In this document: positions 13,219 to 14,921 of the stretch, piece by piece
How the letters are laid out: each line of letters opens with the position of its first letter
How positions within the stretch are numbered: position 1 is the first letter of the stretch
Source of the DNA: CADEFF01 sp964569315
GTDB lineage: Bacteria; Pseudomonadota; Alphaproteobacteria; Dongiales; Dongiaceae
Assembly: GCA_964569315.1 (NCBI GenBank)
Contig: CAZMUZ010000094.1
Span: 1-14,921 of the forward strand
Direction: 5' to 3'
Length of the DNA: 14,921 nt
Program-made: the position numbers and the translations under genes
Notes under the pieces: generated by a model
What the model saw: only the letters and a program-made list of their open reading frames with translations
Told to the model about the DNA's origin: nothing
Databases searched by the model: none

Positions 13219-14921
13219 GCGAAGCGCGCTTCGAGCCGCCTCGGTTCGGGCGTCGGATAGAGCAGCAGCCGGTCGCCGCTCAGGCTTCGCACCTGGCCGC
13301 TCAGCAGAAGACCCTTCGGCAGACGGCCGCCGAACCCGATCCACCGGCCCTCGGCCGCGACCGGCGGCAGGGTCAGGGCGACGCGGTCCGGTTCGATCTC
13401 GATCTCCGCAAGCCGTCCGACGAGATTCGTTTCGAGGCAGGTCTCGCCGGCGACGCGAAGGCCGAGCACGCCGTCGATGCTCTCGATCGCCGTCGAGCCT
13501 GCCGGTGTGAGCATCGGCCCCAGATGCAGCGGCGTTCCGTCGTGCCGGATTTCCCACCCGCCCCACGGGTTGCAGTCGCAGCGATCGGCGACCGCGATGT
13601 AGGGCATCAGCGCGCCCCAGCCATAGAAGGGGTCGGTATCGGGCTGATCCATTGCGGCGCCGGTGACCGCGTTGAAGTTCTCCGGGCAGCGGCGAAAGCG
13701 CCGCCACTCGCCCATGAAGAGGCGATAGCCGTTGTCCGCGAGCGCCGCCGCCTCGCCCTCGAACCCGGCACGCCGGAGGCTGTGCCAGACGAGGAAATTG
13801 AGCGGCGGCCAGATGCGGCCGCGCCAATAGACATTCTCCGGAAAGGCCGGATCGTCGCGCGCGACGGACGGCAGCATCCAGTGCCCGCCGAATTTTCCCG
13901 GATCGGCCAGCAGGCGAAGCATTGCCGCCGCCTGATCGGGACGCGCCGCCCCCGCCAGCAACGGATAGAAGCTCGTCGGCGCGAGGCTGCGCACGAAGCG
14001 GCCGGACCAGAGACGATTGGCGAAGACCTGCCGCTCCGGATCCCAAAGCCGGTCCGCGATACGAGCGCGCAGTTCGGCGACGCGCGCCTCCAGGCGACCG
14101 GCCGTCGCCCCGTCGCCCAGCCGTCGCGCGATCTTCGCCAGCATCTCGCCATCGAGCGCGATCAGGCTGTTCAGCCCGACATCGGCGCAATCGAGCGTGC
14201 CGTGCCGCGGATCGAGTACGGCTTCGTCGTGGGTCGGCGAATTGTCCATGCTGGACTCGTCCTTCGCCGCGAGCTTCGTGCCGCGATAGAGCCCCTCGCC
14301 CACCCCCGGCGAGGTGCCGTATTCGAGCAGCCCGTCGCCATTGCCGTCGCGCATCCGCCACCACCAGTCATGGTTGGCGAGGAGCGCGCGATAGCCGAGC
14401 TCGAGGATGTCGACGGCGCCGCTGCGCTGATAGATCAGCCAGAGCACGAAGCTGCAGATCGGCGGCTGCGAACGATCGACCCACGCATCGTTGCCGGTCA
14501 GGAGGCAGGGCAGATTGCCGGCCGGCGTCTGTCCGGCCAGCACCGCCCGGAGATTTTCCCGCGCCACATCGAGGTCGAAGGGCGACGCCATCAGCGCGTG
14601 GTAGAAGATGTCGTCGAGCCAGACGCCCCAGCCGCCGAACTTCTGCGCCACCCAATGCCGGCTGAGCGAGGTGTAGGGTCGCCGGTTCACGGGGTCCCAG
14701 ACGGTGTTCCAGGCGATCACGTCGCGCACCGCTGCAAGCGCCGACTGCGGCGCCTCGCGCGGCGCCGTCGGGGGCGGCTGCCGCGGGCGCTCGACGGTCG
14801 TCGCCTGTGCCCCCTGCCGGCCGAGCGCGATCGAGAACCGGCCCTTGGCGCATTCCTCCAGATTGAAGCGCAGCACCGCGAATTCGCCCTCGATGCCGCG
14901 CGATTCGAGGAAGAAGTACCC
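13215..14921 (-). CDS. GH63-like glycoside hydrolase, 5' end outside window
   Basis: This is the C-terminal part (568 residues) of an (alpha/alpha)6-barrel glycosidase. The frame stays open past the right edge (GYFFLESRGIEGEF is read upstream), so an internal GTG at 14876 is not the true start. Motifs are GGWGVWLDDIFYH with the likely catalytic acid Asp (codons at 14610-14615), DESSMDNSPTHDE, ENVYWRGRIWPPLNF, and CPENFNAVTG with a likely catalytic Glu (codon 13680-13682). These fit the GH63 / MGH1-like group that includes E. coli YgjK and glucosylglycerate hydrolase, which invert alpha-glycosidic bonds. The C-terminal ~130 residues are a beta-sandwich-like region. The natural substrate (for example a glucosyl- or mannosyl-glycerate, kojibiose or nigerose) cannot be told from sequence alone. 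No signal peptide can be judged because the N-terminus is missing. Confidence 0.88.
   Translation of the reverse strand, partial: GYFFLESRGIEGEFAVLRFNLEECAKGRFSIALGRQGAQATTVERPRQPPPTAPREAPQSALAAVRDVIAWNTVWDPVNRRPYTSLSRHWVAQKFGGWGVWLDDIFYHALMASPFDLDVARENLRAVLAGQTPAGNLPCLLTGNDAWVDRSQPPICSFVLWLIYQRSGAVDILELGYRALLANHDWWWRMRDGNGDGLLEYGTSPGVGEGLYRGTKLAAKDESSMDNSPTHDEAVLDPRHGTLDCADVGLNSLIALDGEMLAKIARRLGDGATAGRLEARVAELRARIADRLWDPERQVFANRLWSGRFVRSLAPTSFYPLLAGAARPDQAAAMLRLLADPGKFGGHWMLPSVARDDPAFPENVYWRGRIWPPLNFLVWHSLRRAGFEGEAAALADNGYRLFMGEWRRFRRCPENFNAVTGAAMDQPDTDPFYGWGALMPYIAVADRCDCNPWGGWEIRHDGTPLHLGPMLTPAGSTAIESIDGVLGLRVAGETCLETNLVGRLAEIEIEPDRVALTLPPVAAEGRWIGFGGRLPKGLLLSGQVRSLSGDRLLLYPTPEPRRLEARFA

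Noticed and set aside
14876..14876. GTG at 14876 as the start of the glycosidase
   Set aside because: The reading frame stays open and protein-like for 15 more codons to the window edge, so the true start is outside.

Overview
The window looks like chromosomal DNA from a high-GC alphaproteobacterium, probably of the Rhodospirillales/Azospirillum type. This is an inference from the G/C-rich third codon positions and the gene content; there is no rRNA or tRNA to anchor taxonomy. Most genes lie on the minus strand. The only well-supported plus-strand gene is an 83-residue protein at 10745-10996. I see no IS element, CRISPR array, tRNA or phage gene.

Layout. (1) 1-1700: 5' part of a membrane-bound sensor histidine kinase with a Cache-like extracytoplasmic domain, HAMP, HisKA and HATPase_c, cut by the left edge. 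(2) 2126-3761: two stand-alone genes, a 70-aa single-pass membrane protein with an Ala/Pro/Thr tail and a PLP enzyme of the D-threonine/3-hydroxy-D-aspartate aldolase family. Each gene region is bounded by a strong intrinsic terminator. (3) 3856-9081: a complete type I secretion apparatus. An ABC exporter with a protease-dead C39-like domain is followed after 22 bp by an HlyD-type adaptor, then a 347-bp gap and a TolC-type outer-membrane channel. No large RTX or adhesin substrate is in the window. (4) 9497-10996: three small genes, namely a 111-aa acidic beta-rich protein, a ribbon-helix-helix plus PAS regulator that looks leaderless, and a divergent 83-aa helical protein. (5) 11047-14921: a minus-strand carbohydrate cluster. 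A GH63-like glycosidase (5' end outside the window) overlaps a ribokinase-family kinase by 4 bp and is followed by a WbpE-type sugar aminotransferase.

How the parts may work together. The ABC/HlyD pair has a well-formed promoter (TTTAAC-17-TATAAA) with a perfect ATGAGAT/ATCTCAT palindrome just upstream, so the exporter is probably controlled by a dimeric activator. The RHH-PAS protein encoded about 1 kb away is one candidate, but nothing here proves it. The glycosidase and kinase make sense as 'release a sugar, then phosphorylate it'. The aminotransferase points to a nucleotide-sugar product and may have its own promoter.

I found no clear new defence or mobile system. The most unusual items are the RHH-PAS fusion with its leaderless start and the small beta-rich protein next to a secretion system with no visible substrate.
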